64,000 nt of DNA from Microbacterium indicum DSM 19969 (GTDB taxonomy: Bacteria > Actinomycetota > Actinomycetes > Actinomycetales > Microbacteriaceae), in contig NZ_AULR01000011.1 of NCBI RefSeq assembly GCF_000422385.1, forward strand, positions 34,045 to 98,044, given 5' to 3'. The position numbers and the translations under genes are program-made. Positions 11,200 through 20,029 of this stretch are shown here, piece after piece (within the stretch, counting starts at the first letter, position 1; each line of letters starts with the position of its first letter). The notes beneath the pieces are model-generated. The model saw only the letters and a program-made list of their open reading frames with translations, had not been told where the DNA came from and did no database searches.

Positions 11200-12336
11200 A
11201 TGGATGCAGATGTGATCGTCATCGGGCTCGGCGCGGCCGGGTCCTGGGCCGCCTGGCGCGCAGCGCAGCAGGGCGCACGAGTGATCGGGCTCGAGTCGCG
11301 CTCGCGCCTGCACGACGACGGGGCGTACGCCGGCGAGAGCCGCCTCTTCCGCGCCGCGTACCACGAGGGCGCGCACTACGTTCCGATGCTCCTCTCGTCG
11401 CGGGAGTCCTGGCTCGACCTCGAGCTCGGCGGGTGCAGCAGGATCTTCCACGACACCGGCGTGCTCTCGATCGGCAGCCCCGATGCGCCTCAGCTCGAGC
11501 AGGTGCGCGCCTCGCTCGCGGGCTCCGGGATCGACCACGAGGTCCTGGACGCCGACGAGATCCGCGCCCGCTATCCGCAGCACGGCCTCATCACCGACGA
11601 GATCGGCGTGCTCGACCGCCTCGGCGGCGTCCTGCGTCCCGAATCGGCCGTCGCCGAGATCCAGCGCCGCGCGCTCGAGGCCGGCGCAGAGCTGCGCGAC
11701 CACACCGACGTCGTCGCGATCGACGAGACGGCGAGCGGGGTCACGGTCACGACGGCCGACGGGACGATCGACGCGGCCCAGGTGATCGTGACCGCCGGCG
11801 CCTGGACCTCGGCGCTCCTCCCCGACCTCGGCGCGCTCCTCGAGATCAAACCGCTCGCCCTCACCTGGTTCGCCCCCGACGACCCCCGTTCGTTCGACGC
11901 CGCGGTGTTCCCCGCCTTCATCCGCGACCACGGAGAGACCCACCTCTTCGGCGTGCCGACGCTCGACGGATCTCTCGTGAAGGTCGGATACGACGCGAAG
12001 TGGGAGTCGGTCGACGAGCCGGATGCCCTCGTCCGGCGGATGACCCTCGAGCAGCGCGATCGCGTCGCGCGCGACGTCCACCGCCTCGTGCCGACCCTCC
12101 CCGCCGCCGTCTCCCGCGGCTCGGTGCACATGGACGTGTTCACTGCCGACAAGACGGCCCTCCTCGGCCGACTGAGTGAGCGCGTGGTCGTGGGAACGGG
12201 GTTCTCGGGGCACGGCTTCAAGCTGACCCCCGCGTTCGGCGACGCCCTCGCTGACCTCGCACTCGACCGCGAGCCGCGGTTCGACCTCGCGCCGTTCGCC
12301 CCCTCGCGGTTCGCGACCGCGCCGGTCGCGGCATGA
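11200..12336 (+). CDS. FAD-dependent amine oxidase, sarcosine/N-methyl-amino-acid oxidase type
   Basis: 378 residues. The N-terminus has a dinucleotide-binding motif (VIVIGLGAAGSWAAW) and an ESR signature near residue 47. Near the C-terminus is VGTGFSGHGFKLTPAFG, characteristic of the monomeric sarcosine oxidase/MTOX/SolA family (DAO superfamily). Such enzymes oxidise N-methyl or secondary amino acids to an amine, an aldehyde and hydrogen peroxide. From memory of the family, the covalent FAD cysteine lies shortly before the GFSGHGFK block; here the aligned stretch reads GSVHMDVF without cysteine, so FAD may be non-covalent or held otherwise. The stop overlaps the LysR start (ATGA). The substrate is unknown; the neighbouring betaine-type transporter suggests a methylated amine (inference). 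Confidence 0.8.
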   Translation: MDADVIVIGLGAAGSWAAWRAAQQGARVIGLESRSRLHDDGAYAGESRLFRAAYHEGAHYVPMLLSSRESWLDLELGGCSRIFHDTGVLSIGSPDAPQLEQVRASLAGSGIDHEVLDADEIRARYPQHGLITDEIGVLDRLGGVLRPESAVAEIQRRALEAGAELRDHTDVVAIDETASGVTVTTADGTIDAAQVIVTAGAWTSALLPDLGALLEIKPLALTWFAPDDPRSFDAAVFPAFIRDHGETHLFGVPTLDGSLVKVGYDAKWESVDEPDALVRRMTLEQRDRVARDVHRLVPTLPAAVSRGSVHMDVFTADKTALLGRLSERVVVGTGFSGHGFKLTPAFGDALADLALDREPRFDLAPFAPSRFATAPVAA

Positions 12337-13199
12337 GCGACGTCACCGTCCGCCAGCTCCGCTGCTTCGTCGCCGTGTACAGCGAGCGCAGCTTCACCCG
12401 CGCCGCGAAGGCTCTCGGCATGGCTCAGTCGGCGGTGTCGCAGGCGGTCGGATCACTCGAGGCCCACCTCGACGCCCAGCTCTTCGAGCGCGGCCCGCGC
12501 GACGTCGCCCCGACGCCGGCCGCCGACGCGATCTACCCGGAGTCCCTCGAGATCCGTCGGCGAGTCGAGGCGCTCCTGCACATCGCGGCGACCGCGCAGG
12601 ACCTCCCCCGGGCCCGCCGCCTGCGGATGGGAGCCGCGAGCTCGGTGTTCCCGACGCTCGGGCAGCGCCTCATCCCCGCGCTCAGCGGCTTCTCGCTCGA
12701 CGTCGTCGACGGCGGCAGCGCGCAGCTCACCGCCGCGCTCGAGAACGGCGACCTCGACCTCGTGCTCGTCCGCGATGTCACGCACGACGCAGACGACCGA
12801 CGCATCGTGCTCCGCGAGCGCTTCTGCGTCGCGGTCCCCGAGGGCCACGCGTTCGCCGCGGCCGAGTCGCTCACCGTCGCGGAACTCGCCGACGAGCCGC
12901 TCGTCCTCTTCGACCGCGAGCGTGCGCCCGTCGCCTTCGACCTCACGACGTCGGTGTTCCTCCGAGCCGGGTCCGCACTGCGGATCGCCTCGCGGGTCGC
13001 GAGCGAGCAGGCCATGCTCGGCCTCGTCGGCGCCGGTCTCGGCGTCTCGCTCATCCCCGAGTCCGTCGCCGAGCGCCCCTGGCCCGGCGTCGCGTTCGTG
13101 CCGCTCGCCGGCGCGGAAGCCGACTATCCGCTGTGCGCGCGCGTCGCGCCCGGAGATCCGCTCGGCCTCCTCGACCTCGTCGCCGACGCGTTCGCCTGA
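12333..13199 (+). CDS. LysR-family transcriptional regulator
   Basis: 288 residues. The N-terminal winged HTH (about residues 5-65) carries RSFTRAAKALGMAQSAVSQAVGSLE, and a periplasmic-binding-like effector domain follows. It overlaps the oxidase gene by 4 bp, so it is expressed with the genes it probably controls, unlike the usual divergent LysR arrangement. The ATC-N9-GAT palindrome at 11149-11163 upstream of the cassette is a plausible binding site. The effector is unknown. Confidence 0.92.
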   Translation: MSDVTVRQLRCFVAVYSERSFTRAAKALGMAQSAVSQAVGSLEAHLDAQLFERGPRDVAPTPAADAIYPESLEIRRRVEALLHIAATAQDLPRARRLRMGAASSVFPTLGQRLIPALSGFSLDVVDGGSAQLTAALENGDLDLVLVRDVTHDADDRRIVLRERFCVAVPEGHAFAAAESLTVAELADEPLVLFDRERAPVAFDLTTSVFLRAGSALRIASRVASEQAMLGLVGAGLGVSLIPESVAERPWPGVAFVPLAGAEADYPLCARVAPGDPLGLLDLVADAFA

Positions 13200-13232
13200 T
13201 CCCCTTTCCTCTCGACCTCCCGGAGAAGACCC

Positions 13233-14600
13233 ATGGACTTCACGCCGCAATCCCTTCTCGTCGACGCGGGCCTCATCGGCGCGCTCCTCGTCCTCGGCAC
13301 GCTCCTGCGCGCGACGCTCAAGCCCCTCCAGGCGGCCATGATCCCCGCCTCCGTCATCGCCGGCGTCCTGGGGCTCGTCCTCGGCCCGAACATGCTGGGC
13401 TTGCTGCCGTTCTCGGATCAGGTCGGCACCTACTCGTCGCTGCTGATCGTCGTCGTGTTCGCCTGCCTCGCCCTGACGGACGACTTCAACATCTTCAAGA
13501 TCGGGCGATCCGTCGCGGGCTTCGCGAGCTACGGCGTCCTGATGTACGCGGTGCAAGTGGCGGTCGGGATGCTCCTCGTGCTCCTCGTCCTCGGACCGCT
13601 CTTCGGCGCCCCCGACAGCATCGGCATGCTCCTGTTCGCCGGCTGGGCCGGAGGGTTCGGATCCGCCGCCGCGATCGGCACGGTGTTCGCCGACGCCGGC
13701 GACCCCGAGGTCCAGTCGCTCGCCTTCACGGCCGCGACCGTCGGCATGCTCGTCGGGATCCTCGGCGGCGTGATCCAGGCGAAGATCGGCGCCACACGGG
13801 GCCACGCCCGCGAGTTCGCCGGGATGAAGAGCGTCCCGGCCGACCTGCGGACGGGAGTCCTCGACCAGGTGGCGCCGCGCCCCGTCATCGGGACCCACAC
13901 CTTCTCGGGGGGAACCGTGGAGTCGCTCGCCGTCCAGGGCGGGATCGTCATCGGCCTCTCGGCCGGCGCCTATGGGATCAACCTCCTCCTCGGGCAGCTC
14001 CTGCCGGGCATCGCCTTCCCCATGTTCTCGATCGCGTTCATCCTCGGGCTCATCGCGCGGGGCCTGCTGACCGCGACCCGCACGAAGCGCTTCGTCGACG
14101 CCGATTCGCTGCGGTCGATCTCAGGGACGGCGACCGACGTGCTCGTCGTCTGCGGCATGGTCTCGATCGTCCCGAGCATCGTCGCGAACCACTGGGCGTC
14201 TCTGCTCGTGCTCTTCATCGTCGGCCTCGCGCTCTGCCTCGTCATGGGCCTCGTCCTCGCCCCCCGCATGATGGGCGACGGCTGGTTCGAGCGTCAGCTG
14301 TTCACCTGGGGCTGGGCGACCGGCGCGGTCTCGACGGGCATCGCGCTGCTGCGCATCGTGGATCCGCGCATGAACTCGCGCACGATGGAGGACTTCGCGA
14401 TCGCCTACCTCCCCGTGCTGCCCGTCGAGGTCACGGCGATCAGCTTCGTTCCGCTCCTCGTCCTCGCGGGCGCATCGTGGGCCGTCGTGGGAATCTGGGG
14501 CGGGATCGCGCTCGTCGCCGTCCTCGCCGCCGTCGCGGTCGTGAGGATCGGGAAGAGGTCTCCCGATCCCCTCGCGGCGCCCGTCGGGGCGGATCGCTGA
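13233..14600 (+). CDS. Sodium/glutamate symporter family (GltS-like) transporter
   Basis: 455 residues with ten or more hydrophobic helices in two inverted halves. Each half has a Gly-rich re-entrant-like segment: GWAGGFGSAAAIGTVFADAG near residue 140 and GWATGAVSTGIALLRIVDP near residue 365. This resembles GltS (ESS family), which imports glutamate with sodium. It follows LysR by 33 bp, with CGGAGAAG as ribosome-binding site. Within the cassette it would supply or remove the substrate or product of the oxidase; glutamate itself is only a family-based guess. Confidence 0.78.
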   Translation: MDFTPQSLLVDAGLIGALLVLGTLLRATLKPLQAAMIPASVIAGVLGLVLGPNMLGLLPFSDQVGTYSSLLIVVVFACLALTDDFNIFKIGRSVAGFASYGVLMYAVQVAVGMLLVLLVLGPLFGAPDSIGMLLFAGWAGGFGSAAAIGTVFADAGDPEVQSLAFTAATVGMLVGILGGVIQAKIGATRGHAREFAGMKSVPADLRTGVLDQVAPRPVIGTHTFSGGTVESLAVQGGIVIGLSAGAYGINLLLGQLLPGIAFPMFSIAFILGLIARGLLTATRTKRFVDADSLRSISGTATDVLVVCGMVSIVPSIVANHWASLLVLFIVGLALCLVMGLVLAPRMMGDGWFERQLFTWGWATGAVSTGIALLRIVDPRMNSRTMEDFAIAYLPVLPVEVTAISFVPLLVLAGASWAVVGIWGGIALVAVLAAVAVVRIGKRSPDPLAAPVGADR

Positions 14601-14674
14601 CGAACGGCCCGCGTGTCGGCAGTTCCGATTAGGGTCGGGTTGTCCCCGTCACCCTCAGCAAAGGCGGTACTCCC

Positions 14675-15577
14675 ATGAAGATTCGCGCAACCGCGGCCGT
14701 CGCCGGCGCCGCCGTCCTCGCTCTCGGGCTCGCGGGCTGCGGCTCGAGCGATCCGCTCGCCTCCGACTCCTCCGCGACGCCCGCGGCCGACGGCACGATC
14801 GTCGTCGGCTCGCAGGCGTACTACTCGAACGAGATCATCGCCGAGATCTACGCCCAGGCGCTCGAGGGCGCCGGCTTCGACGTCGATCGCCAGTTCAACA
14901 TCGGCCAGCGCGACGCCTACATGCCGTCGATCGAGAGCGGCGAGATCACGCTCTTCCCCGAGTACACGGGCAACCTGCTGCAGTACTACTCGCCCGACAC
15001 GACGGCGACCTCGTCCGACGACGTCTACGCCGAACTGCAGGACGCGCTGCCCGACGGGATCACCGCCCTCGAGCAGGCGAGCGCGACCGACGGCGACTCC
15101 TACACCGTCACGGCCGACTACGCCGAGCAGAACTCGCTGACGTCGATCGCCGACCTCGCGAACGTCGACGGCACCGTCACCCTCGGCGGCCCCGCCGAGC
15201 TCGAGGAGCGCCCGTACGGCCCCGAGGGCGCGAAGTCGGTCTACGGCCTCGACCTCGCGTTCTCGGCGACGGGCGACACGACGGTCGACGAGCTCGTCGC
15301 GGGATCGATCCAGGTCGGCAACGTGTTCACGGCCGACCCGCGGATCCAGACCGACGACCTCGTGACGCTCGAAGACCCGAAGGGCCTGATCCTCGCGTCC
15401 AACGTCGTCCCGATCGTCGCGGCCGACGAGGCCGACGAGATCGGGGAGGTCATCGACCCGATCAGCGAGGCCCTCACGCCCGAGGGCCTCGTCGCGATGA
15501 ACGTGCAGAGCACCGAGGACGAGATGTCGGCCGCCGACATCGCCACGCAGTGGCTGAGCGACAACGGGCTGTCCTAA
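14675..15577 (+). CDS. Osmoprotectant ABC transporter substrate-binding lipoprotein
   Basis: 300 residues with a lipoprotein signal ending LGLAGC (Cys at about residue 22), so the protein is anchored outside the membrane. The mature part begins GTIVVGSQAYYSNEI and includes the OpuAC/ProX-type segment FPEYTGNLLQYY, typical of glycine betaine/choline/carnitine binding proteins. It is almost certainly the binding partner of the ATPase and permeases at 8992-11107, displaced by the oxidase-LysR-GltS cassette. A TAGGGT hexamer (14630-14635) in the 74-bp upstream gap could be its own -10. Confidence 0.88.
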   Translation: MKIRATAAVAGAAVLALGLAGCGSSDPLASDSSATPAADGTIVVGSQAYYSNEIIAEIYAQALEGAGFDVDRQFNIGQRDAYMPSIESGEITLFPEYTGNLLQYYSPDTTATSSDDVYAELQDALPDGITALEQASATDGDSYTVTADYAEQNSLTSIADLANVDGTVTLGGPAELEERPYGPEGAKSVYGLDLAFSATGDTTVDELVAGSIQVGNVFTADPRIQTDDLVTLEDPKGLILASNVVPIVAADEADEIGEVIDPISEALTPEGLVAMNVQSTEDEMSAADIATQWLSDNGLS

Positions 15578-15743
15578 TTACACGCGTGTAACTCCTCCAC
15601 AGGGGCGTCCCCAGGTGTGAATAACACCGGTGTGATTATCCCCACCTGGGGACAGATCTGTGGATAACTCCGGGGATAATCGCCTGATTCCCGTGGACAA
15701 CACGTGCACAACACGGGGAGAACTCCGGGCGATCCGTGGATAA
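15578..15743. other. Cluster of DnaA-box-like 9-mers and palindromes in a convergent intergenic region
   Basis: Seven 9-mers resemble DnaA boxes. On the minus strand: TTATTCACA (15616-15624), TTATCCACA (15659-15667, perfect), TTATCCCCG (15671-15679), TTGTCCACG (15692-15700), TTGTGCACG (15703-15711) and TTATCCACG (15735-15743). On the plus strand: TTATCCCCA (15636-15644). The region also has a perfect 14-bp palindrome (15578-15591), the palindrome ACACCGGTGT (15624-15633), and 10-bp inverted arms TCCCCAGGTG/CACCTGGGGA (15608-15617/15643-15652). The flanking genes converge, so no promoter is needed here. It could be a DnaA-titrating or replication-control site (inference). Confidence 0.6.
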
Positions 15744-15754
15744 CGGGTCGCACG

Positions 15755-15799
15755 CAGAAGGGCCTGGCTCCGCGCCGAAGCGCGGGCCAGGCCCTTCTG
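15755..15799. terminator. Bidirectional hairpin between convergent genes
   Basis: Perfect 14-bp arms (15755-15768 and 15786-15799), extended inward by CCGCG/CGCGG (15770-15774 and 15781-15785) after a one-base bulge, with loop CCGAAG. It lies between the binding-protein gene (+) and the surface-protein gene (-) and fits a shared terminator, though without a long T-tract. Confidence 0.75.
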
Positions 15800-15808
15800 T
15801 CGTATCGG

Positions 15809-18800
15809 CTACCGCTGGGTGCGGCGGCGCATGAGCACGAGCGCGAGGCCCGCGATCAGCAGCAGACCGCCGATCCCGGCGATCGCCGTACCCATCGCGC
15901 CTCCCGTGGCGGTGAGGCCGTCGGCGCCGGGCGCCGGGGTCTCGTCGTCACCCGATGGCGCGGCGGGGGTGCCGGGCGTCGCGGCCGTCGCCGAGGCAGC
16001 GGGCGTCGCGGTGGGGTCCTCGGTGGGATCCGTCGGCGGCGCCGGGGTCGGGTCGGCCGTCGGCGTCACGGTCGGGTCCGTCGTCGGGGTCGGGTTAACC
16101 GTCGGCGTCGGCGTCGGCTCCTCGGACGGCGTCGGGTCCGACGTGGGCGTCGGAGTCGGCGTCGGGTCCTCGGTCGGATCCGCCGTCGGAGTGGGATCGA
16201 TCGTGGGCCCGGGGTGCGGGGTCGGGTCGGCTGTCGGGGCCGGAGTCGGAGACTTCGTGGGGGCCGGGGTCGGGTCCGACGTGGGCGTCGCCGTCGGCGT
16301 CGGCGTCGGGTCGGCCGTCGGGGCCGGAGTCGGATCCTTCGTCGGGGTCACGGTCGGCGTCGGGTCCACCGTGGGCGTCGCCGTCGGCGTCGGGTCGACC
16401 GTCGGAGTCGGCGTCGGCTCATCCGTCGGCGTGGGCGTCGGGTCCTCGGTCGGATCCACCGTCGGGGCCGGCGTCGGCGTCGGATCCTTCGTCGGGGTCA
16501 CGGTCGGCGTCGGATCCACCGTAGGCGTTGCCGTCGGCGTCGGGTCCTCGGTCGGATCCGGCGTCGCCGTCGGAGTCGGGTCGGCCGTCGGAGTGGGCGT
16601 CGGATCCAGCGTCGGCGAGGGAGTCGGCTCATCCGTCGGCTCTGCCGTCGGGGTCGGCGTCGGGTCCGCAGTCGGATCCACCGTGGGCGCGGGCGTCGGC
16701 TCGTCCGTCGGGTCGGCCGTGGGCTCCGGCGTCGGGGTCTCGGTCGGAACCGGAGCGGGCTCGTCGGTCGGGGTGTTGTAGAACACCACGGCGTCGGAGG
16801 TTCCGTCGGCCCCGATCGTGACCGTGATCGGCGCGGTCGCGAGCGCGTAGCCCGCGGGCGCGACGGTCTCGGTGACGGTGTAGTCGCCGGCCGGCGCGGA
16901 TCCGTCGGCGTTCGCGGGAACGGCGATCGCGGCGTCGCCCGCGGCGACCAGCTGCCCGTCGACGACGTACGCGTCGTCGGTCACGACGTGCCCGTCGGGG
17001 GCCGTGATCGTGAACCGCGCATCGCGGTCGGTGATCAGGGCATCGGGGTTCGTCGAGTCGCGCTTGAGGATCGACAGCGGGTAGCCGTCGGTCACGGTGA
17101 ACGTCGCCGACTCGCCGCCGACGGCGTTCGTCACGCCCTGGTCGTCCGCGAGATCGTCGTCGAGGGCGACAGCGAAGTTCACGTGGCTGTCCGCGCTCTG
17201 CGGAAGGACCGTACCGCTCGACTGGCGGATCTCGATCGTGCCGGCCGCCGCGTTCCAGGTCGCGACGACGCCGCCGCCCATCTGGATGCTGTCGGTCGAG
17301 GCGATGTCACCCGCGTCGAGCGATCCGTCCGAGACGAACCCCGCGAAGGTCACCCCGTCCGGCAGCACGTCGTCGATCGGCAGGATCGCGATGCCGTGGT
17401 AGTCGCCGTGCGGGATCAGCTGGATCCGGTACACGACCTGCTTCTGGGCCGCCGTGCCGTCGTCGGCGCGGTCGACGCGCAGGTTCTTCGTCCACTGGCC
17501 GTCCCCGGCGTAGATCTGCTTCGACAGCTCGAGCTCGTCGCCCCAGCTCGTCGCGGATCCGGTCGCCTCCGAAACCCAGGTGATCTGCTCCTGGCCGTCG
17601 CCCTCCACGCGAGCGCGGTTCGTGACGTCGATGCTCGTCTTGCCGACGATCGGCTGCAGGGGGAGGCTGATCGAGAAGCTCAGCTGCCCCGTCAGAGCGG
17701 CGCCGGCCGCGGGCTTCGCCCACGTGAGATGGGACCCGAAGGTGTCGCTCGTCGTGATGACGAGCTCGCCCGCGTCGTTCAGCGCGAGGTCGAAGTCGTC
17801 GGCCTGGAGGCCCGACTCCCAGCCGTACGCGCCCGAGATCGAGTCGCGGATGGCGTCGAGGTCGCTCGTGTCGAACACGGCCTGGTCGATCTCATCGATG
17901 ATCCGCGTCGACGCGAGGTCGGGGACGGCGCCCGAGCCGACGGTGAAGGTGAACGACATCGCCGCGGACTCGCCGGGCTGTAGGACGAGGCTGTCGCTCG
18001 TGCGCTTCGAGAACTTCTGCGCGTCGTCGACCTCGGTGCCGCCCGCGACGGGGACCGTCAGCGTGTCGCTGACGGACGCGCGGTAGGCGTCGCCGTCGCG
18101 GTACGCGAACGACGCGGCGTTGGTCGCGGTGTAGGCGCGGTCGACCGTGTTGTCCCAGTAGTTCGCGTCGACGGGCATCCCGTCGGGGCTGATGATCTGG
18201 GCCGCCGCCTGCAGCGTCCAGCTCGTCGCGGTGTCGCGGCCGACGTTGATCAGGAGCGTCTGGCCGTCGACCTGGTAGGTCCCGACGTGGTCGTCGCCCG
18301 CGAATGCGTCGGCGGAGACGCCCGACACCCGGGTGAGGCCGGCGCCGGCGAGCACGTCGTCGGCCCAGCGGATCCCCGCGGGCAGCTCGTCGGTGATGAC
18401 GACGTTGCGCGTCAGCTGCTCGGGGAAGTCCTCGAACGCCGTGAGGTCGGCGCGCAGCGTGTAGGTCACGTCGACGGGCTCGACGAGGGATCCGTCGTCG
18501 GCCACCTGGATCGAGGTGCTGCCCGAGAGGCTCGACTGCTTGCGGAACGCGTCGCCCGCGTCGAACGTCGGCTTGCCGGCGACGTTGACGCCGGGCCACA
18601 CGCTCGCCTGCGCCGTCGCGCCGCCGACCGCGACGCTGTTGCCGATCTCGACGCTCGCCCAGCCGCCGTTCGCGCCGACCTTCGCCTGGAGCGCGGCTTG
18701 GAGCGCCTCGACCTCGTCGGCCGCGACGTGTGCGTCGTAGCTGATCGCGAGCCGCGACCCCGCGGGAATGTCGAACGCCGGGATCGTCAGAACCCCACCG

Positions 18801-19630
18801 TCGAACGACGCGGCGGGGAGCTCGAAGTCGGAGACGGTCTCGTGGAACCCGTCCTCGTCCCACGTCGTGATGCGCGCCGTGACGCTCGAGGCGTCGATCG
18901 CGAGGTAGTCGCTCGGGGTGTCGACGACGATCGCGCCGCTGCGCGCGCTCGCCGAGTCGATGCGGACCTGGTAGCGCAGGGTCGCGTCGGAGATCGCGGG
19001 GTCGACCGTGACGACGCCGTCGGCGGCCGAGAGGTAGCGCGAGAGGTCGCCGCCGTCGACGACGCTCTTCGCGAGCGCGTCGGCGAGATCCGTCGGCTTC
19101 AGCTCGTCGTCGCGGTCGCGGACGATGACCTGCGTCGACGTCGTCTGACCGCCCGCCGTCCACGTGATGTCGCGGTAGCCCGTGCCCTCGGAGGGCTCGT
19201 CGAAGACGAAGTCGAACCCGAGCACTCCCTGGTTCTGCGTGGTGTCGAGCGGATCCGCGAACGTCACGACGACGTTGCCGTCGCCGTCGAGCGCGAGGGA
19301 CTTCACGTTGCGGTTGCCGGACGGCACCGTGAGCGCCGACTCGGGCACCGTGACGCCGTCGGGGACGACGATCGTCGCGGTCCCGCCGGGCGTGAGGTCG
19401 GGCACGTAGTACTGGATCCGCGCGCTGTAGCTCGTGCCGGGCGTCACGACGGTCGTCCCGTCGTAGCTCTGTCCGCCGTAGTCGACGGTGAGCGTCACGC
19501 CGCCCGTCTCGGCGGCCTGCGCAGGCGCTGCCAGGCCGAAGACCGCGAGCATCGCGGCGAGGAGGCCCGCGACGAGCGCGCGCCAGGGGGATGCCTGCTT
19601 GCGGGCAGGCCGAGATGTCGAGTTGGTCAT
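15809..19630 (-). CDS. LPXTG-like wall-anchored surface protein with SpaA-type domain and Thr-Pro stalk
   Basis: 1273 residues. A Sec signal peptide (about residues 1-39, ending AAPAQA-A) precedes a large beta-rich region with repeated isopeptide-adhesin/DUF11-like units (to about residue 845). A prealbumin-like SpaA domain follows (about 848-951, with SILKRDS and [14 protein letters not shown], supplying the usual Lys and Glu of an intramolecular isopeptide bond). Next come about 260 residues rich in PTPTxDPT repeats. The C-terminus is a sorting signal: LTATGG, a hydrophobic helix and RRRTQR. It is probably displayed on the wall by a sortase with the Pro/Thr stretch as stalk; a role in adhesion is inferred. 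LTATG departs from LPXTG, and no sortase gene is in the window. The ATG at 19630 gives the signal peptide directly. Confidence 0.85.
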   Translation of the reverse strand: MTNSTSRPARKQASPWRALVAGLLAAMLAVFGLAAPAQAAETGGVTLTVDYGGQSYDGTTVVTPGTSYSARIQYYVPDLTPGGTATIVVPDGVTVPESALTVPSGNRNVKSLALDGDGNVVVTFADPLDTTQNQGVLGFDFVFDEPSEGTGYRDITWTAGGQTTSTQVIVRDRDDELKPTDLADALAKSVVDGGDLSRYLSAADGVVTVDPAISDATLRYQVRIDSASARSGAIVVDTPSDYLAIDASSVTARITTWDEDGFHETVSDFELPAASFDGGVLTIPAFDIPAGSRLAISYDAHVAADEVEALQAALQAKVGANGGWASVEIGNSVAVGGATAQASVWPGVNVAGKPTFDAGDAFRKQSSLSGSTSIQVADDGSLVEPVDVTYTLRADLTAFEDFPEQLTRNVVITDELPAGIRWADDVLAGAGLTRVSGVSADAFAGDDHVGTYQVDGQTLLINVGRDTATSWTLQAAAQIISPDGMPVDANYWDNTVDRAYTATNAASFAYRDGDAYRASVSDTLTVPVAGGTEVDDAQKFSKRTSDSLVLQPGESAAMSFTFTVGSGAVPDLASTRIIDEIDQAVFDTSDLDAIRDSISGAYGWESGLQADDFDLALNDAGELVITTSDTFGSHLTWAKPAAGAALTGQLSFSISLPLQPIVGKTSIDVTNRARVEGDGQEQITWVSEATGSATSWGDELELSKQIYAGDGQWTKNLRVDRADDGTAAQKQVVYRIQLIPHGDYHGIAILPIDDVLPDGVTFAGFVSDGSLDAGDIASTDSIQMGGGVVATWNAAAGTIEIRQSSGTVLPQSADSHVNFAVALDDDLADDQGVTNAVGGESATFTVTDGYPLSILKRDSTNPDALITDRDARFTITAPDGHVVTDDAYVVDGQLVAAGDAAIAVPANADGSAPAGDYTVTETVAPAGYALATAPITVTIGADGTSDAVVFYNTPTDEPAPVPTETPTPEPTADPTDEPTPAPTVDPTADPTPTPTAEPTDEPTPSPTLDPTPTPTADPTPTATPDPTEDPTPTATPTVDPTPTVTPTKDPTPTPAPTVDPTEDPTPTPTDEPTPTPTVDPTPTATPTVDPTPTVTPTKDPTPAPTADPTPTPTATPTSDPTPAPTKSPTPAPTADPTPHPGPTIDPTPTADPTEDPTPTPTPTSDPTPSEEPTPTPTVNPTPTTDPTVTPTADPTPAPPTDPTEDPTATPAASATAATPGTPAAPSGDDETPAPGADGLTATGGAMGTAIAGIGGLLLIAGLALVLMRRRTQR
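15985..16772 (-). repeat. Degenerate coding tandem repeats of the Thr-Pro stalk
   Basis: About 0.8 kb of short, imperfect repeats of GTCGGCGTCGGG-like units (plus-strand reading), encoding [11 protein letters not shown] blocks. Larger near-copies occur, for example the [12 protein letters not shown] block appears twice. Such tracts can change length by slippage or recombination and may be assembly-sensitive. Confidence 0.85.
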
Positions 19631-20029
19631 TGCGTCCCAGGGTGTGGTTCTCGGTGCATGCAGAACGACCGCACCGCGTGCGGCTGCGCCGCGGCGGGAG
19701 CATGACGAAGCGCCGCGTTTCGGGTACGCGGCGTTCCAGATCCCCCCACGGGCTCTGATCGCCCGCGCCCGAGGATTCAGGCGCAGACGGGATCAGGGGT
19801 TCCGGCGCCGGAGCGCGGAACCTCCTCTCTCACACACCATTCTTCCAAATACATCTGGCGCGAGGCCCGGTTCCCACCCCGCTGTTCACCCCCTTCGCGC
19901 GAGGCGGCGGCGATCGCACGACGACGGCGGAGATCGCCGCCGGATCCCGGGAGCCGGCGTGTCGGACCGCCCGGGCGAAGATCTGCCGTCGTCATGCGCC
20001 CGACGCCGCGCTGCGCGAGCGGCCTGCCG
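19631..20029. other. Intergenic region (about 400 bp) without a convincing gene
   Basis: No gene is supported. It holds the promoter side of the surface-protein gene and the region downstream of the rhomboid gene. A 10-bp inverted repeat (GGCGGCGATC at 19906-19915, GATCGCCGCC at 19932-19941) could end transcription from the rhomboid side. One short open frame (19777-19995, minus) has no recognisable features. The stretch around 19840-19860 is AT-richer than its surroundings and may hold the surface-protein promoter. Confidence 0.5.

Noticed and set aside
15578..15743. Chromosomal oriC
   Set aside because: DnaA-box-like sites are present, but dnaA, dnaN, rpmH or gyr genes do not flank it and no AT-rich unwinding region is seen. 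A secondary DnaA-binding site is more likely.
15985..16772. CRISPR-like array
   Set aside because: Repeats are short, contiguous and in frame with the Thr-Pro stalk of a surface protein; there are no unique spacers.
19740..19830. Possible tRNA gene (GATTCAGGCGCAGACGG resembles a tRNA arm)
   Set aside because: No T-loop consensus, no acceptor stem pairing and no cloverleaf could be built.
19777..19995. 72-codon minus-strand frame downstream of rhomboid
   Set aside because: No ribosome-binding site or recognisable domain, Arg/Gly-rich composition, and it covers a terminator-like inverted repeat.
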